A stretch of DNA of 64,000 nt from contig LLCB01000219.1 of assembly GCA_001414345.1 (NCBI GenBank), forward strand, positions 37,070-101,069, read 5' to 3'. Positions within the stretch are counted from its first letter, which is position 1, and the number at the start of each line of letters is the position of its first letter. The notes under the pieces are model-generated. The model was not told where the DNA came from, searched no databases, and saw only the letters and a program-made list of their open reading frames with translations. The stretch comes from Hymenoscyphus infarciens (lineage: Eukaryota > Ascomycota > Leotiomycetes > Helotiales > Helotiaceae). Shown here piece by piece: positions 47,710 to 59,870 of the stretch. The translations under genes and the position numbers were made by a program.

Positions 47710-50700
47710 CGGTAATTATCCATTTTGCCCTCTAAATAATGATTTATACCTTAAATATCCCTTGATTGATGAATAATACCTAGAATACCCCTTGTTTTTA
47801 TACCCCTTATTTTTAGAGAGCAAAACTGTTAAAACAGAGGTATTCTAGTTAGTAAAGATATTTTCCTCATTTATTATTTTCTCTATACTAATATACTAAA
47901 AATTTAATAAATATAGTAAATTAACCTACTACTATACTATCTACCTACTTCCTAATACGTAAACTTTTATAAGTACCCTCTAGTAGTATAATACTCTAAT
48001 TCTTACGCTTTCGCTTAACGCTTTTATCTCTTAAATCGACGGCTTTTTAGCCCTTCTAGGTACTTAGATCAACCTTAATTCTAATTCCTCCTTATATAGT
48101 AGGATTAATTCTTAGCTTAGTACTGTCTATACTAATTTCGCTTTAAACGTCTATATCCTCCTACTCTTACTCCTACTCCTACTCCTACTTCTACTTCTAC
48201 TCTACTACCTTTACTCTATATAATTAATCTAATATTAATAGCGTAAGGCAACGTCTATTAATATCTATTATACGCTCTTAATCTATATAATAATAATATC
48301 TATCAATTATACTCTAACTATTACCTAATCGTTGCTTTTCCTTCTTATCTTAAGTACTTAAAACTTTAGAGTATACTCCTAGCTTAATAAATCGCTTATT
48401 AATTCCTCTTCTACTAGTAATATTATATCAACGTTATATACTCTCTATAGCTCGCTTAGTTTTGCTATTATTACTCGCACTTATAATTAAGAGTTCGTCG
48501 AGCTCGAATAGCTCCTCTAGTAGTAGCTTAGATAATAGGAAAAAGTCCTCTAAGCTATTAGAAAAGCTATTAAATTCCTTTCTATATTTCTCTCTACTAT
48601 CCCTATTCTTATCCTTATTCTTAAGAGATTCTAAAACTCGGTTTCGATAATAGAAGGTAATTCGTACTTTATTAGCAGTAGTAAGATTAAATTAGTAGAG
48701 AGGATTATTATTAATATCTTTAAAGAAGACTTCTTAGTCTCTAAACTCGTTATTACTTAATTAGTTACTATCTTCTCTAAAAACTACCTCTTTTACCTTC
48801 TATATACACCTATAAGCCGATAGTACACCTATATATATTCTCGAATTATAGCTAACTTCTTAGTAATTATAATACTTACGATTTAATAGTTAATACTCTT
48901 AGTAAATATATACCTTTTTTAATTATCCTATATAGCGCTTAATTAGTAGTAGTAAAATACTAGGAGTAGAACAAAGCTTATTAATTATAAGAAAAGGCTT
49001 AAAAGTAGAATAGTATATTATATAATAATTTAAGAGTAAATAGCTATAGTAGAAGAATTATATAACGTTAATAGTAAGATATTAATAATAAGTAATTATA
49101 TATAAGTAAGGTAATTAATAATCCTAGAAAGAGAGGTATAAGTAAGTATACTTTTTAAGGTCGACTTAGTAGTAATGTTTTTTAAGAGTATTAACTTAGT
49201 AGACGTCTCTATTAGTAGGAATAACTTCACACTTTTTAGTATACTCTAGTCTTTTAAGATAGAGCTTTTATAGCTTATTTAAGACCTTAGTATTACTGAA
49301 TTTAGTAGACGAATTATAGTATAAATAAAACTTCTTTATTACCTAATCCTATATACTATTAAGTAGTTATATTAGTAGACGATTCTAAATCTTACTCTAT
49401 ACTAAGTTAATACTCTTAATAATATTTAATATATTATAGCTATATTACGAAAGTTCTTTAATAGAGATAACCTTATATATAGAATAAATATTAGTTAGAA
49501 TAGTAGTAACGTATTTAGAGAGGGTTTTATTATTATACTTCTTCTTAAACTTTACTATTTATAATAGAGTTTCCTAGTAAGTATCTCTATTCTTTATATA
49601 GTAAAGTCTCTACTAAAGTTATCTTAATTCCTTACTATAGTAAAAGATAATATTATCTATAATATACTAATAACATATAAGAGTATAAGCCTTTAAAAAG
49701 GCTATTAGAAGTTGCTTTTATAGGCTCTTTTAATAGTTGTTAATTAGTACCTATTTATTACTATTCTTATATATTACTTAAAGAGTTTAAAAGGTATATA
49801 CTATATTTATAAAGTACTACTTCTACGACTTCTTATCCTCCTTTAGTAATAACGCTTAGTAAATTAGTAATATCTTATTATTAGTATTAATTATAATAGT
49901 AATTACTAGTACTATTTTAAACTTCGATTAAGTATATATAGTATTAACCCTAGTAAAGTAGTAGATATATTTAATAGTATTATAAAGAGGTCTTAGAGTA
50001 ATAAATACGCTCTTAAATTCTATAGTTTCCTAGTTGATTTAAAGACGTATATAGTAAGTAGGATCTAAATCTTAGAACGCTTTTATATAATTTAGTATAA
50101 GCGTAAACGAATTCTTTTCCTTCTTAAGACTCTTCTTACGTTACTTTTAGATAGTATAATATACTTAATAATTTAGTATAGTATTACCTTAGCTAAGCAA
50201 CTTCTTATTATTTACTAAATTCTTTACTTTAAGGTTAGAATCTTAATTAATAGATTTAATATAGGTATTAAAGATATATTATATACTATTCTTACTATAG
50301 TAATTAAGATATATATTAGTTAAGTAAGAGTAAGAGGTATATACTTAAAGGATTATATACTAAGTCTTCTTAGAAAGGATAATACGTAGGTAGAATTTAT
50401 ATATCTCTTTTACTTTATACTTAAGAATAAACTAACCTTTATCTAACTTTATAATCTTATAAGATTCGTCCTAATTAATTAAATAAATAATTATAGCCTC
50501 TTTTACTTCCTTAAGAGTAGGCTACTTCTAACCGATTCGTATAACGTTCTTCGAAGCGTTAGTATCTATTAGTATAGAATTACCTATTAATTTATTTATA
50601 ATAGCTTTATCTTATTATTCTTATTAATTAAGCTCTTTTAATATTATATAATAAGGCTTTATACGCTGCTTACGCTCTACCTTATCCTTATACTTAAGAG

Positions 50701-50988
50701 CTAGTATATTAGTAGTAGTAGTAATAGTAGAAGAAGATAGAGAGGGAATAGATTTTAGTACTTGAATATTATAAAGCATTCTAGTATATAGTTTTAATTT
50801 ACTTAAAAATAGGTGTAGATATATAGTAAAAGTAGTAAATATTTACTAACTAGAATACCTCTGTTTTAACAGTTTTACTCTCTAAAAATAAGGGGTATAA
50901 AAACAAGGGGTATTCTAGGTATTATTTATTAATTAAGGGATATTTAAGGTATAAATCATCATTTAGAGGGCAAAATGGATAATTACCG
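47710..50988. mobile_element. Mutator-like DNA transposon, 3.28 kb, RIP-mutated
   Basis: 147-bp terminal inverted repeats (47710-47856 and 50842-50988) begin CGGTAATTATCCATTTTGCC, and differ only by C/T and G/A transitions. A perfect 9-bp duplication TTATAAATA flanks the element (47701-47709 and 50989-50997). Long TIRs and a 9-bp duplication identify the MULE class. The 3-kb interior is long enough for a transposase but is saturated with RIP stops, and I could not read any domain. It is an intact but dead insertion between the hydrolase and an MFS gene. Confidence 0.85.
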
Positions 50989-51114
50989 TTATAAATATTG
51001 TATAAATTTCTTTTCTAGATGAATAGAAAAGGTTTTTTCTGTAGTCTCTCTATCGTACATTCTCCCTTTCAACTCTTCTCCTCCGTCTAAACCTCAACCC
51101 GTGATGCGAAACTC

Positions 51115-53228
51115 TCACGATCTCGCTTTCACCGACTTCCACTCGATAAAAAACGAAGCCACAAAGGCTAGAGAAGAAGCCGCAAGAGCACAAAAGAAAG
51201 TATTGTCGAGGCCCAGATTGTACGCCGCCAGCACGACTGGCAACTCCGTCTTCGAAACTAGTCCTTGGATATTCGTCGCTCCAGAATTAGTAATTGCTGA
51301 AGATTGAAAACTAGGTAATGTCCTTGCTAGCTCGGAGGTCAAAGTATTGGTAAGAATCGTCTGACAAACACTGACAAAGATAGTTCCGCCGAAGAATTGC
51401 GCGAATGCAATGACTGTGAGACCGATAGGCACGTCCTTCTTAGGTAAGACTGTTTGAGCGGCGACGGAGCATTGTTGGAGGGTCATGCCTGTTCCGGCAC
51501 CGGTGATAAGCTGGGCAAATAGTTAGTAGATTAATGGGTAATACTTCGAGGGGTTTTACCTGAAAAACAACCCATTCTCCGATACCACTGTCAACTTTTA
51601 AACTCGCCAAAAGGCCAGTTCCTATCATACGGATAGCACAACCGAGTATTAACCAAGGAGCGTAGTATCCCGTTTTGGAGATCGCAATGCCACAACCGAT
51701 GACGAAAACAACGGTCCCAAGGAACAGCGGCAATAATCTAATACCAGCGTCAACCGCACTTATTCCCTTGATCGCTTGAAACCAAATGGGGAGGTAAAAA
51801 GTGGGAATAATCAACGCTGCTCCGCCGCCTATAGAGACAAGCACCGAAGCTGCGATGCTTCGCTGACGCACAATCCTTGGTGGTATTGTACCGTTGTCTT
51901 GAACCCATTGGGTGAAGACGAATCCTAAAAGAAGGACTGGTCCGAGAACGAGGAGAGCGATGACTCGAGGATCGCTCCATAAATATTTTTTTCCGCCCCA
52001 TTGGAGAGCTAGGAGAAGGGCGATAAGTCCTGGTGCGAGGAGAATATTACCTATGGGGTCGAAACTCCATAGTCTTTCCTTTACCGTGCCTTTGAGTACT
52101 TCTGGAGCAGGTGAAGCAGGGAGAAAAATCAAAATTCCGATCAAAGCAAGACCACCGATTGGAACATTAATCCAAAAGCACCAACGCCATGAAGCTTTGG
52201 TTGTCAATAATCCTCCAATGGTAGGCCCTATCAGAATCTTGGAGTCAGAATCATTCTTTGAGAAATTCAGGTAGCAGAAAGAGTCTTACCAAGAACTGAA
52301 GACATCCCAAATACAGCTCCCTAGTTACCAAAAACATAAATGTCAGTTCAATTCTGACACGTCTCAGGAGGACCTGAAATGTATTTGCAGCATCCCAAGA
52401 CTGCTGAAATAGGGTGGGAGGGGGGGGCTAGGTTCAGAGATGTTGACTGACCAAGAAGCCTTGATATTTTGGTCGTTTCCGAAGGGGAACAAGGTCAATC
52501 ATTATCACTGTGGCGCCCACAGAGGAACCAGCTCCCCCAATTCCTGTAATTGCTCGGCCAAGGATAAGAGCGAGTGAGGAGGGTGCGGCGGCACAGACTA
52601 TCGAGCCTATTTCGAAAAGGGCGACGAGGACGAAAAAGGTCCATTTTGCGGAGTAGAATGTCTGGGGTTGTCAGTTGTTTGATCCAAAGAAGAGAATTTG
52701 GGAGGACAAACATATATTTTCCCGAGCGGAAACTGTACAACGCAATAAGGAAACAAGAATGCAGCTTCATACCATGCTATATCCGCAAAACTTTGAAACT
52801 CGTTGGATATTGCTGGGATGGCTACACCAATTATAGTCCGATCCTAGTTGGTTGTTAGTAGAGCACATCATGAGCAGTAACTTGCAGCTATCATAATTCT
52901 TCTACAACTATTGTTCGAACTCTACTGCACGATCGAGGTTCCAAACATATGACTATACCAGCATGTTTGAATAATGACTTATTATTCGAGACAATGGCCG
53001 CCAGCACAAAGGGGGGTTAAGCGAGGGGGGACTGACGAGCGCGGTGAGAAAAAAGGCAAAGTAGATTGATAACATTGAGAGGATGACGATTTTTTGGGAA
53101 GGGTATTTGGATTCGTCTTCTGAGTCTCCTTTGTCATTAGTTCCTTTTTCGAGATTGAAAGAAGACTGGCTTTCGCCAGTGGAGGAGTTCTTGGGGGAAT
53201 CCATGCCCAGAAGACGTTGATAAGTCAT
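51115..53228 (-). CDS. MFS drug/toxin efflux transporter (DHA2 type), 542 aa
   Basis: This is a proton-coupled efflux pump of the 14-helix DHA2 class in the plasma membrane. The six exons are 53228-53037, 52843-52712, 52661-52452, 52321-52291 (31 nt), 52227-51560 and 51510-51115; all junctions keep frame, the first with donor GTCAGT. Family landmarks are LTALDRTIIGVAIP in helix 1, GKIYTFYSAKW in loop 2-3, GRAITGIGGAG in helix 4, and the antiporter motif GPTIGG followed by SWRWCFWINVPIGG in helix 5. The N terminus is polar and charged, as usual. It is divergent from a Zn2Cys6 gene 319 bp away, which suggests local regulation. The substrate is unknown. Confidence 0.92.
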
Positions 53229-53547
53229 TGTAAAAAGAATGTTTCGAGGGCTAAAAGAGAGGTGCAGAGTGACGAATTCTGGGAAATGGTACGAACCTTC
53301 GAGGCTATATGTATGCTAGATTCTCAAATGAAATTGTTAAGTGTGACGACTTTCTGCTATTTGTTTCGGCCGAGGTTCGGGCGCTAGTCCGAACCTCCCA
53401 AGCCTCCCGAAATTCTCCTCTCATGCATGGCATCATCGAAACATCAACTTTTGCTAACAAACATCGACTTCAATTCTAGTTCTTCGGTATTCGTCTTTCC
53501 TTGCATCCTTACGCCGCTCTCGAAAGTGAAACGACAAAAATAAAACA
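53229..53547. promoter_or_regulatory. Bidirectional promoter of the MFS and Zn2Cys6 genes
   Basis: This 319-bp interval contains both promoters. It holds the palindromes described separately and a C/T-rich stretch before the regulator's ATG. Confidence 0.6.
53366..53396. promoter_or_regulatory. Candidate zinc-cluster operator
   Basis: A perfect inverted repeat AGGTTCGG (53373-53380)-N8-CCGAACCT (53389-53396) presents CGG and CCG triplets with 8-nt spacing, the form bound by Zn2Cys6 dimers. Immediately before it is the palindrome TCGGCCGA (53366-53373). It lies about midway between the transporter and regulator starts, consistent with autoregulation. Confidence 0.6.
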
Positions 53548-55705
53548 ATGCAGTCTCCACAATTTTCCTTGAGCTGTATCCCGTGTGCCAAGCGTAAAGT
53601 ACGATGCGATCGATCAAAACCATGTTCTCACTGTAGACGGAGGAGAGGAGATGTTTGCGAATACCCTATCCCAATCATCTCTTCACGAAATATGTCTCGA
53701 AGCAACCCCCCTGATCCAGCACAGTCTAAGCGAATCGAGGATCTGGAACAATACATTCGTAGTCTCGGACACGATCCGAATCAAGCTATACCCCGTCCTA
53801 CGACTCCAAGCGAATCATATATTCCAAATAATCTACCTGCGGTAAACTTAACGTTGACCCAGAACATTGGAGTGCAGCGAGCTCCTTCTTCTTTCTTTCC
53901 AACGCCGCGCCCGCGAGGTAGCGAGCAAGCTAGGCTAGTTGAGCACAATGAACAGACGATATATATTGAATCGTGTGTTTTCCCGCTACCTTCAATCTGG
54001 TTGAGTGGACGCGTGCTGATTTCAGTAGTCCCTTGTGGCACAGTTGGAGCGAAGCAAAACAACCAACCACAGCATCAGAGCGAGACAGCTGCGGATATTC
54101 CGTTACGTTGATGGACCCGTGGAGGACAGAAAGAAACGAATTGTCATCTTCCAAAGGTCCCTCCAGCCAAGAGAAAACAAGGTTATGGACTCATTATCTC
54201 TCGCATGTGCATCCACTGACCAAGTTATTCTTCGATTGGGATAAAGAGCCTCTGCTGAGAAAGGCAGCTGACGGCCAACAAACACTTTCAAAATCAGAAG
54301 TGGCATTTTCTTCTGCAGTTTATTTCATTACACTGGTGTGTATTTCGAACGAAGAATGTGAAACTGTCATGGATGGTTCAAGCAAAACCCAGTTGCTAGA
54401 TGATTTTCAATCCGCCGTGGAGACCGCATTAATCGCGGCCGGTTTACTCGCTACCAGCGACTTGGTCGTATTACAGGCCTTTCTTCTTTACTTTGTAATG
54501 TCATCACGCCCTTCTTAAAACCATACGCTGAAAATTTCAAGATTGCAATGCGAAACCGTGCTAGACCGGCGAGTTTGTTCTCGTTGCTAGGAATTGCTGT
54601 CCGTATCGCCCAACGCATGGGTTTACATAGAGATGGCAGATCGCTAGGTCTAACACCTTTCCAAACCGAGGAGAGAAGGCGTGTCTGGTGGCAGATGCAA
54701 CACATGGAAATAATGATTTCGCAAATACTCGGTACGATTTCCCTGACTCTTTACGCAAACTGGGACACAAAGCTCCCTGGAAACTTCGAGGACAACGATA
54801 TCCGGCCAGTGATGGAGGTTCTGCCAACTGAGCGCTCTGGTTTGACCAGTATGTCGCATTGTATGTGGCGATATTATATTCTTTATTACCAACGGGTTCC
54901 AAGGCAACCGGACACACATAGAGATTTCGCATCTTTAACCTCCCCCCAAGTTTCTTTGGCAACGAAGGTCGCAATTGTTGAGCAATTCGCGGGAATCTTG
55001 AACGAGAAGTTTGTCAAATATTGCGAACTCCTGAATCCGCTTCATGTGAGTATTCATATTGGAACACGGGGGTTCATACTTGCGATGAAGAGGACTGTGT
55101 ATCAACCTAGAGTTGCTCATGCAAAAATATCTGAAATACCAAAGTCAGAGCGCGAAACGCTTTTGAAGATTTGCGTTGAGTGCTTGGAGTATTATATTCT
55201 TGCCGAGACCACGCCGTCTATTGCCCAGTTTCGTTGGTATAACGAACTTTACTTCCAGTGGACAGCATGTAGGTCCCTCAAGCCCGAACATGTTGGACTC
55301 GCTAATAACACTTGGGTATTAGTTGTGTATATCATCATCGAAGCACACTATCGTGGTACTGATTCCGAGGCTTCTTCTCTCTGGACACTTATTGATAAAG
55401 TCTATAAGCTTCACCCAAAACTGGCAGCTCCCGCGGAAAGGTTGGATATTGTAGCTATCGGGCGCCTTATTGTCACAGCTTGGCATCAGGGTCAAGAGCA
55501 GCTTCAGAACCCACAACAAAATAGCAGGGTAGAGAAACCCTGGTGTGTTTTGAAGATGGAGGATGAGTTGGCTTCGTTCGTGCATGGTTCAAAAGAGTCA
55601 AACACGGACCTTGGATGGGATACAGAGAACTTCATGGCTTTGGACTTTGATTTGATTGATTGGTCAGTTTGGGAACAAGATGGATATGCTCAGGTGTTGA
55701 ATTAA
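53548..55705 (+). CDS. Zn2Cys6 transcription factor, 685 aa
   Basis: This is a nuclear regulator. The exons are 53548-53972, 54026-54494 and 54542-55705; joins give IYIESSPLWHSWS and LLYFIAMRNRARP. The zinc cluster is C10-x2-C13-x6-C20-x5-C26-x2-C29-x7-C37, followed by a short coiled-coil linker (SKRIEDLEQYIRSLG). The fungal-specific transcription-factor domain is clear from VRIAQRMGLHRDG, EERRRVWWQM and WDTKLPGN. The C terminus is acidic (DWSVWEQDGY), a possible activation region. The divergent MFS transporter is the obvious target through the shared promoter palindrome. The ligand is unknown. Confidence 0.92.
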
Positions 55706-57619
55706 GCATAAGTCTGAACGATAGTATTATAGTCTAAATCACGAGTGAGACTCAATATTTTTGAATAAGGTTTCCTAAACCTCAGAAGGAAGTGATATGT
55801 TGAAAGGATGAAAGTCAGGCACTTTCTTGAATATTCTAGTATCCAGAGATAACTATAGTGTTTGTAGTTTGAGGTTTTTTCTTGAATATTTTTGTTGTTA
55901 GCGATGATTTCCATAATAGATGAGGGATGCTGGTTGGCAATGCTGGCTGGCAATGCTGGCTGAAAAATTGCTCTCTTGTTTGTGGTTATGTGTTGTGGTG
56001 ATTTTTGTAGAAATAATTCTAGATTTCCTTTTCCGAAGTAACTCCGTTCAGGTAGTTTAATTGTTCGAAAAGAATAGAAAAAGCAAATAAAACAAGCGAA
56101 GTTACGAGAAGATTCAAAATATTCGAAAGGTACTTTTCATTCGTTACTATGTTCAAGTATTTTGATTATTCGAAAAAATTGAGAACAATGAAATAAAATA
56201 AGAAGACTTATTGAAATAACAAAAGGAAAACCAGACCATCCTTTTCTTATAAGCCATTGTTACTATGCTCAAACACTTTAATTGATCGAGAAGAGTGAAT
56301 GATTTACTGTGTTTTAGATAGACAGAATCCGTTTGAAATTCCTTCCATCACCCCTATTCACCCTGATATTCAGGTGTATCCTTTCAATTCAATCCTATTG
56401 TCCTAATTCAGGGCGCGGTTTCCGTCCACCAAGCTCTTTTTTCACCCACTTTTCAAATATCGCTCTTCCTCTCTCACATTCCTACTCTTCTGCCACGCTC
56501 TTCTCCCCATCAACATTCTACTAAACAGCAAACCCCTTACACCTCTTCACCACTTATCCTCTGTTTTTCAGGACATTCTTGAATGCGTTAAGTCTTTCCA
56601 AAATCATCACCCCCGCGAAACATTTTCGACGGTGAGAAATCATACATATGGAGAAGTGTGAGTATTATTCCTTCATGTGCAGTTTTTTTTTTTTGGCGTT
56701 TGTTGGGGGCTGGGAAGATAGTGGGGTTAGATGGGTTAGAAAACTTGACATACCTTCATAACAACCCTCAACGAGGTAAAACCCCTAGATTTCACGCCCG
56801 GTACGTCCTCAGTGTTCGCTAACTTTCTCTCCTCTATGTCATCGCGAAGGGTACCAAGAAGATAAGAATCAATTTAGTAATGCTTACACTCGATCTCATC
56901 CCATTTTCAAAACCTTTCACCTCACCCAATCCCTCGCAAGCACATCCTCTCCCTATTGCCGCAGCGTAAGCCATCACTATCGAATTAATAAATATATATA
57001 TATCGCTCCCCATATTACGTCCGTAACTCTCTCTTCCAAAGTCAGATCAGAGAAAAGCCAAAAGTTCCATCGTGAGCATACAGCCTCAATAACCCACAGC
57101 CTTTGGGTCTTCCGCTACTGAGCAACAAGTATCGCAGTAAGTACCAACTACAACCACGATTACATGACCATGACCCCAAATGCCAATGCTCCAATCGTAC
57201 AAATACGGAGGAACACGACCTCCGATATAAGCATAAGACCATGACAACCCAATCTAGAAGACATCTGGGGGAAAATGGGAATATTCCGCGTCCCTTATCA
57301 TTCCGGCTTCTTGGAGTCCTCTTAGCCCCCGAATGACATACCGCTCATGGAACACACCCAAACAGGAAACCGGTATCAAACACCAAAAGGGGCACAGAAT
57401 CTTATTAATACAGCAAGGACGCGTAATCTGCTGCGGCGATACAACGACGGCTGGGGGGGGGGGGGGAAGAAAAGTACCAAAATCCCATGCAACCTTACCT
57501 AAATGCTTATTCGTATTATTTCCCCCTTTCAGCAGGAGACGAGAGAGGCACAGTAATTAAAATGCCGAAAAAAATGTGCATCTTCGAATTGACCTATTCA
57601 TAACATAATATTCTTTCAC
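55706..57619. other. Long intergenic region, poly-G tract
   Basis: This is 1.9 kb between two converging genes with no domain-bearing ORF. It contains GGCAATGCTGGCT-type short direct repeats (about 55934-55961), an (AT)n run near 56992-57002, and a run of 14 G at 57453-57466. Confidence 0.4.
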
Positions 57620-59068
57620 TCAACCCTCCATTTCCTCATCCGAATCTGAAGAAATGTCACCTCCATGATTAGGCACACTATTCGGTCCACGACTCTTTGC
57701 CCTCTCACTCTTGACCCTTGACCTATGGGCTCGAGTAGCTGCATCCTCCTCGTCCACGTCGTCGTCATCATCATCTCCCAGCTGCTGCGGGCGATTTCTT
57801 TGACCTCCACGCGGGGCTTCATCGTCACTGGAATCACCACCCGCAGCCTCGCGAGCATCCTTCTGCTTTTGGCGCTGGACTTGGCGCAACTTAACTGTGT
57901 CGAGTTCGAAAGACTCCATTGTAAGAATCTACACGCTATTAGCAAATATTCATAGCCCAAGGAGGAAAATGGAGCACACCTGATCGCAACCAGTAGTTGG
58001 GCATTTGACTTTCTTTGGGCCATTTGGCTCTCCGACCGATTTGGAGCTCCTCAAGTACTCTGCGAAGTGCTCTCTGTTGAAAGTATGGTTGCAAGTACTG
58101 GTTATGGGCTCCTCGAAGTATTGTAGTGACAATGGACACTTGAGATTCACAGTCGCACGCGATATGATCGGGCTGTCGGATCCGGAGCCCGAGTCGGAGC
58201 CGTTGCCAGTATGGTTGGTTCTACTTCTTTGACGCCGGGAGCCAGACCTGGCCTTGTCTTGTGGAAACCATGTACTCGCGCGGGGTAATTCAGGTGCCTC
58301 TTCGCCGGGGTTCATGGCATCGTGGAGGACTCGCTTGAAAGTTTTATATTCATTATGGTCTCCGTATCTAGAAGTTGATCAGCTATGTTCACAAGGAGTG
58401 GAAAGTTGTAGAGACTGGACATACCTTTCAAACATTGATTTAGAATTATAGCCAGTCGCATAATCCGCCTTGATCTTCTCGAACAGTTGAGCAGCACTGA
58501 TAATCTCAACGTCGTCTTCCTCTTCCTCCTCATCACCACGATTCCTTGGAGGGGCAGCTTCTGCAATAGCTTCGTGAACCTCTCCTATATGGGTAGCGTG
58601 CATCCTCTGCTCATCGTCGAAATCAATCAAGTCCCTCAGAGCCTTCTCCGCATCTTTGGTGATATCTCCAACCTTCTTCATAAATACGCCATGATTACTC
58701 TTTTGCTCGATTTCTTCCGCAGTCATATCATCTTCCGTCTTTCCTTGTTTTCTCCTTCTTTCCGCAGCCTTTTCCATTTCCACGTTAAGTTCGTAAAGAC
58801 GGTCGTTGGTTGAGGAAGCAGCATCGGTAACGGCGCCCATGGCGGCTTTGAGGTGCTTTTGATATTTCCTATAGTCGTGGCTGGTCTTGAGTGCAGAGAG
58901 AGCCTGTTTTTGACTCGCTGTGAGTTGGCATTCTGGAGGTTGATATGGCGGAAGTTCAGTATTCAGTTGCGCCTGAGTAGCGCGGGACTGGGAACTTGGT
59001 GCTGGAGATTGTGATGACCCATTGTTGAGACGTGCTCGAGAGACGAGATGCCTTCTGTTGTTGGACAT
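57620..59068 (-). CDS. nse2: SUMO E3 ligase Nse2/Mms21 of the SMC5/6 complex, 446 aa
   Basis: It attaches SUMO within the SMC5/6 DNA-repair complex in the nucleus. The exons are 59068-58425, 58367-57980 and 57928-57620. The N-terminal half is helical (SMC5-binding region) with an acidic run around EEEEEDDVEI. The SP-RING starts at CPLSLQYFEEPITSTCNH and continues through HF-x-EYL to CPTTGCDQ, followed by ILTMESFELD after the last splice, which is the expected family order. A charged, disordered C-terminal tail of ~70 residues with Asp runs (DDDDDDV) extends beyond yeast Mms21. Confidence 0.9.
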
Positions 59069-59870
59069 GGCGACGGCGTTATGGAGGTTGAGAGGGGATG
59101 GATGAGGTGGGTGGGGTTGGATGTGGAGGTTAAAAGTGTTTGACGTGTCAAGGAAGGAAGGAAACGCGCGATCATGCCTTCCCCTTCCTGCACAATCCCT
59201 CCTTTTCGGTCGCCGTAACCTATGAGGGACTCGTCTCGTGACATTGGGATCGGAGCAATTTTGGCCAGGTACCGATGCCGACCTTCACTTTAGCTTAGAT
59301 CAATAGTCAGCATCACTTCAAAATCATGTCACAACCAGGAACATTTTGGACAAATAAAAGGCCCAGTTTTATAACCTTAATCTCCCAGCATCTACAAATA
59401 AATCCTCGGGGAAATCTACATGGCGATCAACGGCACAGACGTGCATCCATCCTACGTTGTCAATAGGGGCTGAGCTCGCCAAGTTTCGACCAGGGCAAAA
59501 TCCACGACCAAACGAAGGACCAGCCATGGATGGATCATTTGAACTCCGCCGTACGGACTTAATGTCGTCCCAAGAACTCAAGCATTTCTCTATCTATCCC
59601 AAACCCCGTAAACATAAACCTTCTAATGATCACCGGCGCATCACTTCTCTACTCTCTTTAATCAAATATACCCTCTTACCAATCCATTTCAATAGTCCTC
59701 TTTCCTCTTTTACACAAAACGGAAGAGGCCAACCGAGTTTGGTGCCTGCGCTAATTTACGCTGGTGGAGGAAGAGGATTGACATCCAAATAATCGGAAGA
59801 ATCGGATCTCCTTCATCAAGAAAAGAAAAGGCTTATCACAGGAGAAGGAGCCACCCAAATCTCGGAAGGG
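59069..59870. other. Intergenic between divergent genes
   Basis: This 800-bp stretch holds the Nse2 promoter and the 5' region of the next regulator. A 111-codon ORF (59457-59792) has no protein-like features. Confidence 0.4.

Noticed and set aside
59457..59792. 111-codon plus-strand ORF
   Set aside because: Lies upstream of the Upc2-like regulator, has no motif, and a shadow ORF exists on the other strand.
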